Position numbers and translations under genes: made by a program. A stretch of 64,000 nucleotides of DNA from contig NZ_JAOVZU010000002.1 of assembly GCF_025717005.1 (NCBI RefSeq), forward strand, positions 95,470 to 159,469. The letters are read 5' to 3'. The notes beneath the pieces are model-generated. The model did not search any database and was not told the DNA's origin. It saw nothing but the letters and a program-made list of their open reading frames with translations. This DNA comes from Actinotalea endophytica. Lineage in GTDB: Bacteria; Actinomycetota; Actinomycetes; Actinomycetales; Cellulomonadaceae. The stretch's first letter is position 1, and each line of letters opens with the position of its first letter. Shown one piece after another: positions 1 through 16,438 of this stretch.

Positions 1-316
1 CCGGCACGGAGCAGCACGGCGGACGCCTGCCCGGCCGGCCCGGTCACCACGTTGACGCACCGGTGCAGGCCGAGATGGCGGTAGACGTACAGGTGGCCCG
101 GCTCGCCGAACATCACGGCGTTGCGTGCCGATCGCCCCCGGAACGCGTGCGAGCCCGGGTCGTCGGCGCCGCCGTAGGCCTCGACCTCAGTCAGCCGGAC
201 CGCGACCACGCCGTCCCCCCGCACGACCCGCAGCACGGCCCCGAGCAGGTCCGCCGCGACCTCGAGGACCGGCCGGTCGAACCACGCCCGTTCGGTCACC
301 CGGGCCGACGGACCGC

Positions 317-320
<4 letters not shown>
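1..320 (-). CDS. DNA-3-methyladenine glycosylase (MPG/AAG family), 3' end outside window
   Basis: Base-excision repair enzyme that removes alkylated purines. About 106 N-terminal residues are visible, including the family block [16 protein letters not shown] and the strongly conserved stretch [15 protein letters not shown], which in this family lines the substrate pocket and holds the catalytic Glu (TEVEAY). The ATG at 320 overlaps the kinase stop as ATGA, so it is the last visible gene of the arg operon chain. The gene runs off the left edge, so its length and C-terminus cannot be judged. Cytoplasmic. The family call is firm. Confidence 0.9.
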
Positions 321-5237
<4,917 letters not shown>

Positions 5238-5238
5238 C

Positions 5239-6471
5239 TCAGGAGTCCTCCAGGTCGGCGGGCGTGAGCCCGGTCAGGAAGTCGACGAACGGGCTCACCT
5301 GGTCCCAGGTGAGGATCAGCGGCGGCGCGAGGCGCACGGTGTCCGGCGTCACCGGGTTGACCACGAAGCCCGCGCCCAACGCCAGCTCGGCCACCCGGGC
5401 CGCCGCGGGGGCGACCAGCTGCGCACCGAGCAGCAGACCGGTGCCGCGGACCTCGGCGACCACGGGTGCCTGGGCGAGGGCGGCGGTGAGCCGGGCACCG
5501 AGCTCACGGACGTTCGCCAGCAGGCCGTCGCGCTCGATCACGCCGAGCGTCGCGAGCCCGGCGGCCGCGGCGACCGGGTTGCCGCCGAAGGTCGTGCCGT
5601 GCTGCCCCGGGTTGAGCAGGCTCCCGGCCGCACCGAACCCGACGACCGCACCGATCGGGAACCCGCCCCCGAGCCCCTTGGCCAGGGTCATCACGTCGGG
5701 TCGCACGCCCGCGCCGACGTCGGGGTGCTGGAAGGCGAACCACGACCCGGTGCGACCGATCCCGGTCTGCACCTCGTCGAACGCGAGCAGCGCGCCGTAC
5801 TCGTCCGCGAGCGCGCGCGCCCGCGCGAGGTAGCCGCGCGGCAACGGGCGGACTCCCGCCTCGCCCTGGATGGGCTCCAGCACGATCGCGGCGACGTCGT
5901 CACCCATCGCGTCCTCGAGAGCACCCACGTCACCGAACGGCAGGAACTCCACCCCACCCGGGAGCGGCTCGAACGGTTCGCGGTAGGCGGCCTTGTGCGT
6001 CAGGGCGAGCGCACCCATCGTCCGGCCGTGGAACGCCCCCTCCTGGGCGAGGATCCTCGGCCGGCCGGTCCGCCGCGCGATCTTCACCAGGCCCTCGACC
6101 GCCTCGGTGCCGGAGTTGGTGAAGAAGACCCGTGAGCCGTCCGGGGCCTCGCTCAACGCGAGCAGGCGTTCGGCGAGCGCCACCTGGGTCGGCGTCGCGA
6201 AGAAGTTCGAGACGTGCCCGAGCGTGCCGAGCTGCGCGCTGATCGCCGCGGTGAGGGTCGGGTGGGCGTGACCGAGCACGTTCACGGCGATGCCGCCGAG
6301 CAGGTCGAGGTACCGCCGGCCGTCGGCGTCCCACACGTAGGGGCCTTCACCGCGGACGAGCACCAGACGCGGTGGGCCGAACGTGTTCATGAGTGCTGCG
6401 CCGTAGCGCTGCTTCCACTGCTCGGAGGTCGCCGGGGCGCCGGCCGTGGTCCGTGCGAGGTCGCCGCTCAT
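5239..6471 (-). CDS. argD: Acetylornithine aminotransferase
   Basis: PLP-dependent class-III aminotransferase making N-acetylornithine from the semialdehyde. It has 410 residues. Visible are the N-terminal [17 protein letters not shown] block, [11 protein letters not shown] (PLP phosphate site), [13 protein letters not shown], the acidic [12 protein letters not shown] and the PLP lysine region [14 protein letters not shown]. The ATG at 6471 overlaps the argB stop (ATGA). Cytoplasmic. In actinobacteria the same enzyme often also serves lysine synthesis; that is not testable here. Confidence 0.96.
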   Translation of the reverse strand: MSGDLARTTAGAPATSEQWKQRYGAALMNTFGPPRLVLVRGEGPYVWDADGRRYLDLLGGIAVNVLGHAHPTLTAAISAQLGTLGHVSNFFATPTQVALAERLLALSEAPDGSRVFFTNSGTEAVEGLVKIARRTGRPRILAQEGAFHGRTMGALALTHKAAYREPFEPLPGGVEFLPFGDVGALEDAMGDDVAAIVLEPIQGEAGVRPLPRGYLARARALADEYGALLAFDEVQTGIGRTGSWFAFQHPDVGAGVRPDVMTLAKGLGGGFPIGAVVGFGAAGSLLNPGQHGTTFGGNPVAAAAGLATLGVIERDGLLANVRELGARLTAALAQAPVVAEVRGTGLLLGAQLVAPAAARVAELALGAGFVVNPVTPDTVRLAPPLILTWDQVSPFVDFLTGLTPADLEDS

Positions 6472-7454
6472 CCGACCGGTCCGATCTGCCGCCGGACCAC
6501 CGGGGTCGAGCCCGTGAGGTCGTCCGGCAGCACCATCGTCCCCACCCCGAGGGTGGTGAAGACCTCCATCAGGACCGAGTGCGCCTGGCGGCCGTCGACG
6601 ACGTGCGCCTGAGGCACGCCACCGCGGACCGCGCGCAGGCAGGCCTCCATCTTCGGCACCATCCCGGACTCGAGCGACGGCAGCAGGCGTTCGAGCGCGG
6701 ACACCCGGATCTGCTTGAGCAGCGACGACCGGTCGGGCCAGTCGGTGTAGAGGCCCTCGACGTCCGTGAGCACGATGAGCTTGCGGGCCCGCAGCGCGAC
6801 CGCGAGGGCCGCCGCCGCGGTGTCGGCGTTCACGTTCAGGACCTGGGTGGGGTCGTCGATGTCCGGCGCGACGGTGGACACCACCGGGATGCGGCCCGCG
6901 TCGAGCAGGTCGCGCACCGCCCGCGGGTCCACGTCGACCACGTCGCCGACGTGCCCCACGTCCACCGGCTCGCCGTCGACGATCGCCGATCGACGCTGCG
7001 CCTTGAGCAGGCCGCCGTCCTCACCGGACAGCCCGACCGCGTACGGGCCGTGCGCGTTCAGCAGCCCGACGAGCTCGCGGGAGACCTGGCCGGTGAGCAC
7101 CATCCGCACGACGTCCATGGACTCGGCCGTCGTGACCCGCAGCCCGCCGCGGAACTCCGACGGGATGCTGAGCCGGTCGAGCATCGCGGTGATCTGCGGA
7201 CCGCCGCCGTGCACGACGACCGGGTGCAGGCCGACCTGCCGCAGGAACACCATGTCCTGCGCGAAGGCCCGCTTGAGCTCGTCGTCGATCATCGCGTTGC
7301 CGCCGTACTTGATGACGAGCAGCGCACCGTTGAACTCCTGCAGCCACGGGAGCGCCTCGATGAGCACCTCGGCCTTCTGGTCGGGGCGCAGGTCGGTGCG
7401 GGTGTTGAAGACGAAGTCGTCCGGCACCGGGGGCAGGTCAGGGTCGAGGGTCAT
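6468..7454 (-). CDS. argB: Acetylglutamate kinase
   Basis: Phosphorylates N-acetylglutamate; usually the arginine feedback point. It has 328 residues, slightly longer than the typical ~300. Visible are the amino-acid-kinase nucleotide loop KYGGNAM, the substrate motif [22 protein letters not shown] and the C-terminal LTDVEGLY. The ATG at 7454 sits 7 nt after the argJ stop. An in-frame ATG at 7487 would overlap argJ by 26 nt and is less likely. The stop overlaps argD as ATGA. Confidence 0.95.
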   Translation of the reverse strand: MTLDPDLPPVPDDFVFNTRTDLRPDQKAEVLIEALPWLQEFNGALLVIKYGGNAMIDDELKRAFAQDMVFLRQVGLHPVVVHGGGPQITAMLDRLSIPSEFRGGLRVTTAESMDVVRMVLTGQVSRELVGLLNAHGPYAVGLSGEDGGLLKAQRRSAIVDGEPVDVGHVGDVVDVDPRAVRDLLDAGRIPVVSTVAPDIDDPTQVLNVNADTAAAALAVALRARKLIVLTDVEGLYTDWPDRSSLLKQIRVSALERLLPSLESGMVPKMEACLRAVRGGVPQAHVVDGRQAHSVLMEVFTTLGVGTMVLPDDLTGSTPVVRRQIGPVG

Positions 7455-7461
7455 CGTCCGC

Positions 7462-8625
7462 TCATGTCGAGTAGGCACTGTTCTCATGGACGTAGGCGTG
7501 CGTGAGGTCGTTGGTCCACACCGTGGCCTCCGCATCGCCGGCGTGCAGGTCGATGTCGATCCGCACCTCGCGGGCCGAGGCGAGGTCGACGAGCTCTCGC
7601 GGCTCGCCGACGCCGCCCGCACGGCAGACCATCACACCGTTGATCGCCACGTCCACCGTCTCGGCGTCGAACTCCGCGACCTCGACGGGGACCGTACCGA
7701 CCTGGGCGAGCACGCGGCCCCAGTTCGGGTCGTTGCCGAAGACGGCGGCCTTGAGCAGGTTCGAGCGGGTCACCGCGCGCCCCACCGCGACCGCCGCGGT
7801 CTCGCTCTGCGCCCCGGCCACGTGCACCGCGATGTCGTGCGTCGCGCCCTCCGCGTCGGCGACCAGCTGACGGGCCAGCGACGCGCAGACCTCGGTGACC
7901 GCGCCGGTCAGCGCCGGGAGGTCCGCCGCGACGCCGGACGCGCCCGAGGCGAGCAGCACCACGGTGTCGGACGTCGACATGCAGCCGTCGGAGTCGATCC
8001 GGTCGAACGTGACCCGAGTGGCCTCGCGCAGCGCCGCATCGGCGTCGGCCCGGTCGACGACCGCGTCCGTGGTGAGGACGACGAGCATGGTCGCCAGGGC
8101 CGGAGCGAGCATGCCCGCACCCTTGGCCATCCCGCCGACGGTCCAGCCGTCGCGGGCGGCGACCGCCTGCTTCACGACCGTGTCGGTCGTCATGATCGCC
8201 TCGGCCGCCGCGACGCCGCCGTCGGCGCTCAGGCCGGCCGCGGCGACCTCGACCCCGGCCAGCAGGGCGTCGATCGGCAGCCGCTCACCGATCAGGCCGG
8301 TCGAGCAGACCACGACGTCACCGGGCGACACGTCGAGCGCCGCGGCCACCGTCTCGGCGGTGCGGTGCGTGTCGAGGAAGCCCTCCGGGCCGGTGCACAC
8401 GTTCGCGCCACCCGAGTTCAGCACCACGGCGTGCACGACCCCGTCGGCGACCACCTGACGTGACCACGTGACCGGGTGACCCACGACACGGTTCGAGGTG
8501 AACACGGCGACGCCGACGTGCTCGGGACCGTCGTTGACCACGAGCGCGAGGTCCGGGCGACCGGACGCCTTCAGACCGGCCGTGACGCCGGTGGCGCGGA
8601 AGCCCTGCGGGGTGGTGACGCTCAC
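7462..8625 (-). CDS. argJ: Bifunctional glutamate N-acetyltransferase / ornithine acetyltransferase
   Basis: Recycles the acetyl group from acetylornithine to glutamate, and may also use acetyl-CoA. It has 387 residues. Family hallmarks are [24 protein letters not shown], the pre-cleavage block [18 protein letters not shown], where self-cleavage before a Thr creates the two subunits, and [11 protein letters not shown] near the C-terminus. The GTG at 8625 overlaps the argC stop (GTGA). No argA-like gene is seen nearby, consistent with the cyclic pathway. Confidence 0.96.
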   Translation of the reverse strand: MSVTTPQGFRATGVTAGLKASGRPDLALVVNDGPEHVGVAVFTSNRVVGHPVTWSRQVVADGVVHAVVLNSGGANVCTGPEGFLDTHRTAETVAAALDVSPGDVVVCSTGLIGERLPIDALLAGVEVAAAGLSADGGVAAAEAIMTTDTVVKQAVAARDGWTVGGMAKGAGMLAPALATMLVVLTTDAVVDRADADAALREATRVTFDRIDSDGCMSTSDTVVLLASGASGVAADLPALTGAVTEVCASLARQLVADAEGATHDIAVHVAGAQSETAAVAVGRAVTRSNLLKAAVFGNDPNWGRVLAQVGTVPVEVAEFDAETVDVAINGVMVCRAGGVGEPRELVDLASAREVRIDIDLHAGDAEATVWTNDLTHAYVHENSAYST

Positions 8626-9677
8626 GGGGCGACTCCCTCGACGGTGAGCCCGGTGGCCTCCGGAAGGCCGAGGGCGAGGTTCATGGACTGCACCACGGCG
8701 CCCGCGGTGCCCTTGGCCAGGTTGTCGAGTGCGGCCACGGCCACGACGGCGCCGGCGCGCTCGTCGACCGTCACCTGGACCAGGGCCGTGTTGGCTCCCA
8801 CGGTGGCTGCGGTGCCCGGCCACTGGCCCTCGGGGAGGAGCTGGACGAACAGCTCGCCCGCATAGGCGTCCTGCCACGCGGCGCGGACCGCCGCAGCGTC
8901 CGCGCCGGGTGCGAGCGGCGCGGTGACGGTCGCCAGGACACCGCGGGACATCGGCACGAGGACCGGGGTGAAGGTCAGCCGGACGTCGGCCGCGCCGGCC
9001 ACCCGCAGGTTCTGCTCGATCTCCGGGATGTGCCGGTGGGTGCCACCGACCGCGTACGGCACGGCCGTGCCGAGCCCCTCCGAGGCGAGCAGATGCGTCT
9101 TCAGCGTCCGGCCGGCGCCCGAGTAGCCGACGGCGAGCGTCGCCGAGAGCGCGGTCGGGTCCACCAGGCCGGCCGCGACGCCGGGCTGGATCGCGAAGGT
9201 CACCGCCGAGGCGTTGCAGCCGGGGGCCGCGACCCGACGTGCACCGCGGAGCACGTCGCGCTGCCGTGAGCCGTCCGCGTGGATCAGCTCGGGCACCCCG
9301 TACGGCCAGGTGCCGGCGTGGTCGCTGTGGTAGTAGGCCCGCCAGGCTTCCGGGTCCACGAGGCGGTGGTCGGCTCCGCAGTCCAGCACGAGGGGGTCGG
9401 CGCCCGACGCGGCGAGCTCCGCCGCCACGGCACCCGACGCACCGTGCGGGAGCGCCAGGACCACCACGTCGTGCCCCGAGAGCACCTCCGCAGTGGTCGG
9501 CTCGAGCACGCGGTCGGCCAGCGAGCGCAGCTGGGGCTGGTGGGCACCGAGGAGGTCACCCGCGTTGGAGTGCGCGGTCACGGCGCCGATCTCGATCTCG
9601 GGGTGCGCGACGAGCAGGCGCAGCACCTCGCCGCCTGCGTATCCACTGGCCCCGGAGACCGCCACCCGCACCGTCAT
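8622..9677 (-). CDS. argC: N-acetyl-gamma-glutamyl-phosphate reductase
   Basis: NADPH-dependent reduction of acetylglutamyl phosphate, and first gene of the arg operon. It has 351 residues. The Rossmann glycine motif [10 protein letters not shown] is near the N-terminus and the catalytic Cys lies in [20 protein letters not shown] is another family block. The start at 9677 is chosen because a -10-like TATAGT ends 7 nt upstream, which would make the transcript leaderless. A second in-frame ATG at 9683 would give two extra residues. Confidence 0.95.
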   Translation of the reverse strand: MTVRVAVSGASGYAGGEVLRLLVAHPEIEIGAVTAHSNAGDLLGAHQPQLRSLADRVLEPTTAEVLSGHDVVVLALPHGASGAVAAELAASGADPLVLDCGADHRLVDPEAWRAYYHSDHAGTWPYGVPELIHADGSRQRDVLRGARRVAAPGCNASAVTFAIQPGVAAGLVDPTALSATLAVGYSGAGRTLKTHLLASEGLGTAVPYAVGGTHRHIPEIEQNLRVAGAADVRLTFTPVLVPMSRGVLATVTAPLAPGADAAAVRAAWQDAYAGELFVQLLPEGQWPGTAATVGANTALVQVTVDERAGAVVAVAALDNLAKGTAGAVVQSMNLALGLPEATGLTVEGVAP

Positions 9678-9703
9678 GTGCATGACTATACACACGGATG
9701 CAT
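9678..9703 (-). promoter_or_regulatory. argC promoter and candidate ArgR operator
   Basis: On the minus strand a TATAGT hexamer (9690-9685) lies 7 nt before the argC ATG. It is bracketed by two ATGCAT/ATGCAC hexamers whose starts are exactly 20 bp (two helical turns) apart, at 9698-9703 and 9678-9683. Such spaced palindromic half-sites around a promoter fit an ARG box bound by ArgR, which the same operon encodes. The consensus match is partial, so this is an inference. Confidence 0.55.
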
Positions 9704-9765
9704 ACCGCGTGCTCCGGCCGGCTGATCCCATCGCGCGGCGTGTCGGCGCGCGGTTGACTGGACCC

Positions 9766-10752
9766 ATGCGCGCTGTCCAGGCCACCGCCCCCGGCGGTCC
9801 CGAGGTCCTGTCCGTCGTCGAGCTGCCGGAGCCCCAGCCGGGTGCCGGCCAGGTCGTCGTCCGACTCGCCGCGGCCGGCCTGAACTTCATCGACACGTAC
9901 CGCCGCGAAGGTCGGTACCCGATGCCGTTCCCGCACACCGTGGGCAGCGAGGGCGCCGGAACGGTGGTCGCGGTCGGCCCGGACGCGGGCGACGTGGCCG
10001 TGGGCGACCGGGTCGCCTGGCTGGACGGCAACGACGGCTCGTACGCCGAGCTCGTGACCGTGCGCGCCGAGCGAACCGTGCCCGTGCCGGACGACGTCGG
10101 GCTCGACCTCGCCGCTGCGGTCATGCTCCAGGGCTCGACCGCGCACTACCTCGCGAACGACACCGCACCGGTCCGGCCCGGCCAGGACGTCCTCGTGCAC
10201 GCCGGGGCGGGTGGGGTCGGGCTGCTGCTCACACAGCTCGCCACCGCGATGGGCGCACGCGTGCTCACCACGGTCTCCACCGACGAGAAGGCCGAGCTGT
10301 CCCGCGACGCCGGGGCCGCCGAGGTGCTGCGCTACGACCTGCTCGGCGACCTCGCCACCGAGCTGCCCGCCTGGGTGCGCGGGCACACCGCGGGCGCGGG
10401 CGTGCACACGGTGTTCGACGGCGTCGGCAGGGCGACGTTCGACGCCTCGCTCGCAAGCCTGCGCACGCGCGGCATGCTCGTGCTGTTCGGCGGGTCCAGC
10501 GGCGCGGTGCCACCGTTCGACCCGATGCGCCTGCAGCATGCCGGCTCGGTCTTCCTCACGCGGCCCACGCTCGGCGCATACGTGCGCGACCGCGACGAGC
10601 TCCGCGCCCGCACCGACGACCTGTTCGCGCACGTGGGCGCAGGCACGCTCGACGTACGGATCGGGGTGCGCTTCCCGCTGGAGAGTGCCGCCGACGCGCA
10701 CCGCGCGCTCGAGGGACGGATGACCACCGGCAAGGTCCTGCTCGTTCCCTGA
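9766..10752 (+). CDS. Quinone oxidoreductase-like zinc-free alcohol dehydrogenase (MDR superfamily)
   Basis: NADPH-dependent oxidoreductase of the zeta-crystallin/Qor type, 328 residues. The GroES-like N-terminal half contains [16 protein letters not shown] and [12 protein letters not shown], hallmarks of Qor proteins. The Rossmann half has [15 protein letters not shown] and ends with [12 protein letters not shown]. Catalytic zinc ligands of classic alcohol dehydrogenases are absent. The true substrate is unknown. It stands alone, divergent from argC with an 88-nt gap. The ATG at 9766 begins the conserved [15 protein letters not shown] start. Confidence 0.9.
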   Translation: MRAVQATAPGGPEVLSVVELPEPQPGAGQVVVRLAAAGLNFIDTYRREGRYPMPFPHTVGSEGAGTVVAVGPDAGDVAVGDRVAWLDGNDGSYAELVTVRAERTVPVPDDVGLDLAAAVMLQGSTAHYLANDTAPVRPGQDVLVHAGAGGVGLLLTQLATAMGARVLTTVSTDEKAELSRDAGAAEVLRYDLLGDLATELPAWVRGHTAGAGVHTVFDGVGRATFDASLASLRTRGMLVLFGGSSGAVPPFDPMRLQHAGSVFLTRPTLGAYVRDRDELRARTDDLFAHVGAGTLDVRIGVRFPLESAADAHRALEGRMTTGKVLLVP

Positions 10753-10869
10753 AACGTTCACCGGGCAGCGGGCCCGCGACGCTAGGGTTTCGGCACGCAG
10801 GCCGCCGGGTCTCGCCGGTCGGCCGTCATCGCTGACGCGCGCGCCGTCGCGCCGAGCCGGAGGGCACCC

Positions 10870-12171
10870 ATGACCGACTCCCCCGCCCCCTCGACCGCTC
10901 CCGAACCGCTGGGTTCGGTGGTGCCGTCCGCGGTGCCGACCCACTGGTACAACCTCTCGGCGGACCTGCCCGAGCCCGTGCCGCCGGCGCTGAACCCCGG
11001 TACCAGGGAGCCGCTCGGGCCCGCCGACCTCGCGCCGCTGTTCCCGATGGCGCTGATCATGCAGGAGGTCGCGACCGAGCGGTACATCGAGATCCCGCAG
11101 GCCGTCCGCGAGGTCTACGCGCTGTGGCGGCCGTCGCCGCTGATCCGGGCGATGCGGCTCGAGCGGGCGCTCGGCACCCCGGCGCGGATCTACTACAAGT
11201 ACGAGGGCGTCTCGCCGGCGGGGTCGCACAAGCCGAACACCGCGGTCGCGCAGGCGTACTACAACGCCGCCGAGGGCGTCACGAAGCTCACCACCGAGAC
11301 CGGAGCCGGCCAGTGGGGCGCGTCGCTGTCGATGGCGTGCGCGCTGATGGGGATGGAGTGCGAGGTCTGGCAGGTCCGCGCGTCCTACGACCAGAAGCCG
11401 TACCGGCGCATGCAGATGGAGACCTACGGCGGGGTGTGCCATCCCTCGCCGTCGGAGCTCACCGAGGCCGGGCGCGCGATGCTCGCGAAGGACCCGGAGA
11501 CCACGGGGTCGCTCGGCATGGCGATCAGCGAGGCGGTCGAGGTCGCGGCGAAGGACCCGAAGGCGCACTACTCGCTGGGCAGCGTGCTCAACCACGTGCT
11601 GCTGCACCAGACGGTGATCGGCCAGGAGGCGCTCGCCCAGCTCGACGAGATCGGCGAGACCGCCGACATCGTGTTCGGCTGCGCCGGCGGCGGGTCCAAC
11701 CTCGCGGGGCTGTCCTTCCCGTTCCTCGGCCGCAACCTGCGCGACGGGGCGACGACCAAGGTGGTCGCGTGCGAGCCGGCGTCCTGCCCGTCGCTCACCC
11801 AGGGCGAGTACCGCTACGACTTCGGTGACGTCGCGGGCCTGACGCCGCTGCTCAAGATGCACACGCTCGGCAAGGACTTCGTGCCGCCGCCGATCCACGC
11901 GGGCGGGCTGCGGTACCACGGGATGGCGCCGATGGTCTCGCACGCCAAGGAGCTCGGGCTGCTCGACGCGATCGCGATCGACCAGGACACCGCGTTCGCC
12001 GCCGGTCTGGAGTTCGCGCGGGCCGAGGGCATCATCCCGGCGCCGGAGTCGACCCACGCGGTGGCCGGCGCCGTCGCCCACGCACGGCGGGCCACCACCG
12101 ACGAGGTGATCGTCATCGGCCTGTCCGGCAACGGAGTCCTCGACCTGCCGGCCTACGCCGACTACGTCTGA
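10870..12171 (+). CDS. TrpB2-type tryptophan synthase beta-like PLP enzyme
   Basis: PLP-dependent enzyme of 433 residues. The PLP lysine lies in AGSHKPNTA (Lys near 121). Other blocks are [22 protein letters not shown] (phosphate cup) and [11 protein letters not shown]. Length, the N-terminal YNLSADLP region and the GQWG form assign it to the stand-alone TrpB2 branch, which can make tryptophan from indole and serine, rather than the TrpA-partnered TrpB1. No trpA is nearby. A purine-rich ribosome site (GGAGGGC) precedes the ATG. An inverted repeat follows the stop. Confidence 0.9.
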   Translation: MTDSPAPSTAPEPLGSVVPSAVPTHWYNLSADLPEPVPPALNPGTREPLGPADLAPLFPMALIMQEVATERYIEIPQAVREVYALWRPSPLIRAMRLERALGTPARIYYKYEGVSPAGSHKPNTAVAQAYYNAAEGVTKLTTETGAGQWGASLSMACALMGMECEVWQVRASYDQKPYRRMQMETYGGVCHPSPSELTEAGRAMLAKDPETTGSLGMAISEAVEVAAKDPKAHYSLGSVLNHVLLHQTVIGQEALAQLDEIGETADIVFGCAGGGSNLAGLSFPFLGRNLRDGATTKVVACEPASCPSLTQGEYRYDFGDVAGLTPLLKMHTLGKDFVPPPIHAGGLRYHGMAPMVSHAKELGLLDAIAIDQDTAFAAGLEFARAEGIIPAPESTHAVAGAVAHARRATTDEVIVIGLSGNGVLDLPAYADYV

Positions 12172-12179
12172 GCCGATGA

Positions 12180-12218
12180 ACGCGACGGCCGGGGCCCACC
12201 GGGTCCTGGCCGTCGCGT
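12180..12218. terminator. Strong stem-loop between convergent genes
   Basis: An 11-bp perfect outer stem (ACGCGACGGCC with its complement ending at 12218) continues inward with two mismatches around an ACCG loop. It starts 9 nt after the trpB2 stop and lies 17 nt from the end of the opposite-strand beta-propeller gene, so it can terminate from both sides. There is no clear U-tract, as is common in high-GC genomes. Confidence 0.75.
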
Positions 12219-12234
12219 CGCCAGGGTGCCCACG

Positions 12235-13815
12235 TCACCCCAGACCGACGACCTCCTCGCCGGTCGACGCCACGAGGTGGTGGTCGACGACCGTGAGCTC
12301 GACCGTGCTCGGCGGCAACGCCGCCCGCCACACCTGCGTGCCGTCGAGAACCCTGCGCGCGACCAGCTCCTCCCCGCCGCCGTCCGCGAGCACCGGCAGC
12401 AGCACGACCTGACCGTCGGTCAGCGCCGGGTGGGTCACGTGCGTGTCCACCGGCACCCACCAGAGCACGTCGCCCGTCGCCACGTCGAGCGCGGTCACGG
12501 TGGCGCCGTCGTCGAGCAGGAGCACACCGTTGACGAGTGCCTGGGCAGTCACCGTCGGCGCCCCCGCGTACGGTCGGGACCAGCGGCTCCGGCCGCTGCG
12601 CAGGTCCAGACCGCGCAACCGTTCCCCGTCGGCGGTCATCACGACGAGGACGTCGTCGTCCGAGCCGTCGGTGATGGCCGGGACGAGCGGTGGACCCGGC
12701 AGGCTGAACGGGTAGCTGCGGTCCCCCCGGCTCACCCGACCGAGTCCGTAGGCCCGGTCCGGGGACCACGACCAGGTCGCCTCAGCAGCGCCCGGCAGGG
12801 CGTACCCCTCATGTCGGACCAGATCGTCACTGGCGGTCGCGAGGTCGACCGGCTCACCGGTCGCCAGGCTGACGCCGACGTCGCCGACGACGAGCGAGTG
12901 CTCCATCAGGTCGACGGCAGGCTGGGTCCGGCCGACGGCCACCGGCCACCGACTCGTGTACTCCCACCGCGGGCTCCCGTCCGCCACGTCCCAGCGGGCC
13001 GCGCCGAGCCTCCCGTCCGGGTGTATCGCCGCGACCAGCAGGTCGCGGTCCAGAGGCACCACGGTCAGGAGCGTGCCGTCGACGGCGATCGTCCGGGCCA
13101 CGACACCCGTGCCCGGGTCCACGATGAGCACACGGACCTGGGTCGAGGGGGCAGAACCTGAGATCAGCGAGCCGTCGATGCCCGCAACGCAGGCGACCGG
13201 GACCTCGCGGGCGGACTCGTCGACCGGCGTGCCCCCGGGGCGAAGCCCTTCGTCGACCGTGCGGCACCGCAGCACGACGTCGTCCCCGGCCGACGGCGTC
13301 ATCCACACGGCCTCACCGGTCGCCGGGTCCACCCGCTGGAGCGAGCCGTGCGGCGCACCCGCCAGCAGCAAGGCGTCGGCCCGGTCGCTGACCAGCTGTC
13401 CGGACGCGCGCCACTGCTCGACGGGGGGCTCCGCCGTCGAGGCGACGAAGCCCGGTGTCGCCTCGACGGCCGCGAGCCGTGCCGCCTCGTGCCTGGCGTC
13501 CATGACCTTCGCCGCGATCACCGACCCGAGGATCACCACGCCGGCGACCACCGCCGACGTCACCAGACGACGCCGGCCGACCCGGCGCAGGAGCCTGGCG
13601 GCTGCGCCCCCGTCGTCCTGCGGCGGCGGGCCGGGCGGTTCGGACTCGACCTTCGGGTCGCCCGGTGAGCCGGCCCGCAGTGCGATCGCCTCGAGCGCGA
13701 TCTCGTGCAGGAGCGCCAGGAACTCGTCCGGGGGCTCCTCGGCGAGGTCGTCCTCCAGGAAGATGACGTCGATCGTGTCGACGTCGTCGTCGAGCTGCGA
13801 CCGGTGCCGGCGCAT
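12235..13815 (-). CDS. Membrane-anchored PQQ-like beta-propeller protein
   Basis: Hypothetical protein of 526 residues. The first ~80 residues are acidic and Pro-rich. A single membrane helix (about residues 84-102) is flanked by Arg, suggesting cytoplasmic N-terminus and extracellular body. The body shows recurrent propeller-blade motifs such as VDPATGEAVW, LDLRSGRSRW and LDVATGDVLWW, as in PQQ-like/BamB-type propellers. No catalytic residues are recognised, so it may be a binding or scaffolding protein. A TAGTCT hexamer lies 6 nt before the ATG, suggesting a leaderless transcript. Confidence 0.8.
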   Translation of the reverse strand: MRRHRSQLDDDVDTIDVIFLEDDLAEEPPDEFLALLHEIALEAIALRAGSPGDPKVESEPPGPPPQDDGGAAARLLRRVGRRRLVTSAVVAGVVILGSVIAAKVMDARHEAARLAAVEATPGFVASTAEPPVEQWRASGQLVSDRADALLLAGAPHGSLQRVDPATGEAVWMTPSAGDDVVLRCRTVDEGLRPGGTPVDESAREVPVACVAGIDGSLISGSAPSTQVRVLIVDPGTGVVARTIAVDGTLLTVVPLDRDLLVAAIHPDGRLGAARWDVADGSPRWEYTSRWPVAVGRTQPAVDLMEHSLVVGDVGVSLATGEPVDLATASDDLVRHEGYALPGAAEATWSWSPDRAYGLGRVSRGDRSYPFSLPGPPLVPAITDGSDDDVLVVMTADGERLRGLDLRSGRSRWSRPYAGAPTVTAQALVNGVLLLDDGATVTALDVATGDVLWWVPVDTHVTHPALTDGQVVLLPVLADGGGEELVARRVLDGTQVWRAALPPSTVELTVVDHHLVASTGEEVVGLG

Positions 13816-13821
13816 GCCGCC

Positions 13822-13827
13822 AGACTA
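13822..13827 (-). promoter_or_regulatory. -10 box of leaderless promoter for the beta-propeller gene
   Basis: TAGTCT on the minus strand ends 6 nt before the ATG at 13815, leaving no room for a ribosome-binding site. No good -35 element is evident. It is one of eight genes in the window with the same arrangement. Confidence 0.5.
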
Positions 13828-13835
13828 GAACGGCC

Positions 13836-16438
13836 TCAGGAACGCAGCACCGCTCCGCACCGACGGGCCGCCTCGGCCACGGCGGACTCGCGCACGGCGA
13901 CGATCTCGTCGTTCGTGAGCGTGCGGTCCGCGGCCCGCAGACGCAGCGCGAAGGCGAGCGACTTCGTGCCCGTGCCGAGCTGGGCGCCGGTGTAGACGTC
14001 GAACAGCCGCAGGTCCTCGAGCACGTCGCCCGCGACCGACGTCGTCGCGCCGGTCCGCACCGCCTCGGTGAGCTCGGCAGCTGTCACCGACGCATCGACG
14101 ACGAAGGCGAGGTCCTCCTTGGCGAGCGGGAACGTCGACACGGGTACCGCCTGGCGCGGCGCGTCCGGCGCGGCGTCGATCAGTGCGTCGAGGTCCACCT
14201 CGAAGGCGACCGCACGCGGCGGCAGGTCCAGGGCGCCGACCACGCTCGGGTGCAGCTCGCCGGCGTGGCCGATCACCCGGCCGTCGACCAGCACCTCCGC
14301 GCACCGGCCCGGGTGCCACGGCATCGCGTCGGCGGCGCGCACCTCGACGGCGGCGCCGACGGTGCGGGCCACCAGCCGCACGGCCTCGATCGCATCGGTG
14401 TGGTCGGCCGGCCGACCGGCCCCCCACCACCCGGCCGGCTCGCGCCGGCCGGCGAGCACGCCCGCGACGTGCCGGGGCTGGGTGGGCACCGCGGCGCGGA
14501 TCTTCGCCACGACGTCGTCGCCCGGGTAGACCCCACCGGTCGGGGCCTCGGCCGCTGCGCCGTCGGCCACGGTCACCAGGCCGACCTCGAAGATGGCCAG
14601 GTCCGACTGACCGCGCGAGACGTTGCGTCGCGCCGTCTGCCCGAGGGTCAGCAGCACCGCGGTGCGCAGCTCCGGCTGGGTCTCGGCGAGCGGGTTGACC
14701 AGACGCACGGTCCGCCGCCGCGGGTCCTCGGCCGGCCAGCCCAGGGCGTCCATCTCAGCGGCACCCACGAACGGGTACGACAGGGTCTCGACCAGCCCGG
14801 CGTCGGCGAGCGCGTCGGCCACCCGACGCCGCATCCGCTGCGCGTGGGTGAACCCGCGCCCGGCCGGCGCGGTCGGCAGCACCGAGCCGATCCGGTCGTA
14901 GCCGGTCAGCCGCGCGACCTCCTCGACCAGGTCCACCGGCATCTGCAGGTCCGGGCGCCAGGACGGCACCGTGGCGTCGACCACGTCGCGGCCGCCCTCG
15001 GCCCGCACCTCCCCGAGGCCGCAGCCCAGGGCCCGCAGGGTGCCCAGGACCTCGTCGGCGGTGTAGGCGACGCCGACGACCCGCTCGGGCAGGTCGAGCG
15101 GCAGGGTGATCGTCACCTGCTCCACGGGCGAACCGACGTCGGTGAGCTCGTCGGTGATCTGCCCGCCGCCGTAGGTGGTGATGAGCTCGGCGCACCGGCG
15201 CACGGCGACCCGCTGCAGCTGGGGGTCGACCCCCCGCTCGAACCGCTTGGCCGCCTCCGACGGCAGCTTGTGCCGCCGCGAGGTGCGCGCCACCGTGATC
15301 GGGTCGAAGTGCGCGCCCTCGATGAGCAGGTCGGTCGTGACGGCCGTCACCTCGGTCTCGGCGCCACCCATCACACCGGCGAGACCCAGGATCCGCGAAC
15401 CGTGGCCGCCCGCCGAGTCCGTGATGAGCAGGTCCTCGGGGTCCAGTCGCCGGGTCACGTCGTCCAGCGTGGTGAGCGTCTCCCCCGGGGCTGCACGGCG
15501 CACCACGATCGGTGCGACGAGCGAGGCGAGGTCGTAGGCGTGCAGCGGCTGGCCCAGGTCGAGCATGACGTAGTTCGTCACGTCCACCGCGAGCGAGATC
15601 GGCCGCATGCCCGCCTGGGTCAGGCGACGTTGCATCCAGCCCGGCGAGGGGCGCGTCGGGTCCACGCCGCGGACCACCTGGGCGACGAACCGGTCGCAGC
15701 CCGGCACGCCGTGGATCGGCGCCTCGTCGGCCGGCTCGACCGCGAACCCGCCCGGCGCCGGCGCGAGGTCCGCCGCGGTGGGCAGCGCGGGGTCGGTGAA
15801 CTCCGCGCCGGTGGAGTGCGAGTACTCGCGGGCCACGCCACGCATCGAGAAGCAGTAGCCGCGGTCCGGCGTGACGTTGATCTCGAGCACCTCGTCGGCC
15901 AGGCCGAGCAGGGTGCGCGCGTCGGCACCGGGAACGACGGCCGCGGGGTCCATGCCGTAGCGCGCCATCACGTCGTCGTCGAGCACGAGGATCCCGGTGT
16001 GGTCGTCGCCGATGCCGAGCTCGCGGACCGAGCAGATCATGCCGTCGGACACGTGCCCGTAGGTCTTGCGCGCGGTGATGTGGAAGCCGCCCGGCAGCGT
16101 GGTGCCCGGCAGCGCGACCACCACGAGATCGCCGGCACCGAAGTTGTGCGCGCCGCAGATGATCCCGCGTGACGGGGGGCCGGCGGGGTCGACCGGGTTC
16201 GCCTCGTTGTGCTGCGGACCGACGTCCACGGTGCACCAGTGGATCGTCTTGCCGTTCTTCTGCGGCTCGCCCACCTCGGTGAGGACACGACCGACCACGA
16301 GCGGCCCGGTCACCTGGGCGCCGTGGATCTCCTCCTCCTCGAGGCCGACCTTCACCAGGTCGGCGGCGAGCGTCTCGGCCGTGGTGCCGGGGCGGAGCGC
16401 GACGTGCTCGCCCAGCCAGGTCAGCGGGATGCGCGGCA

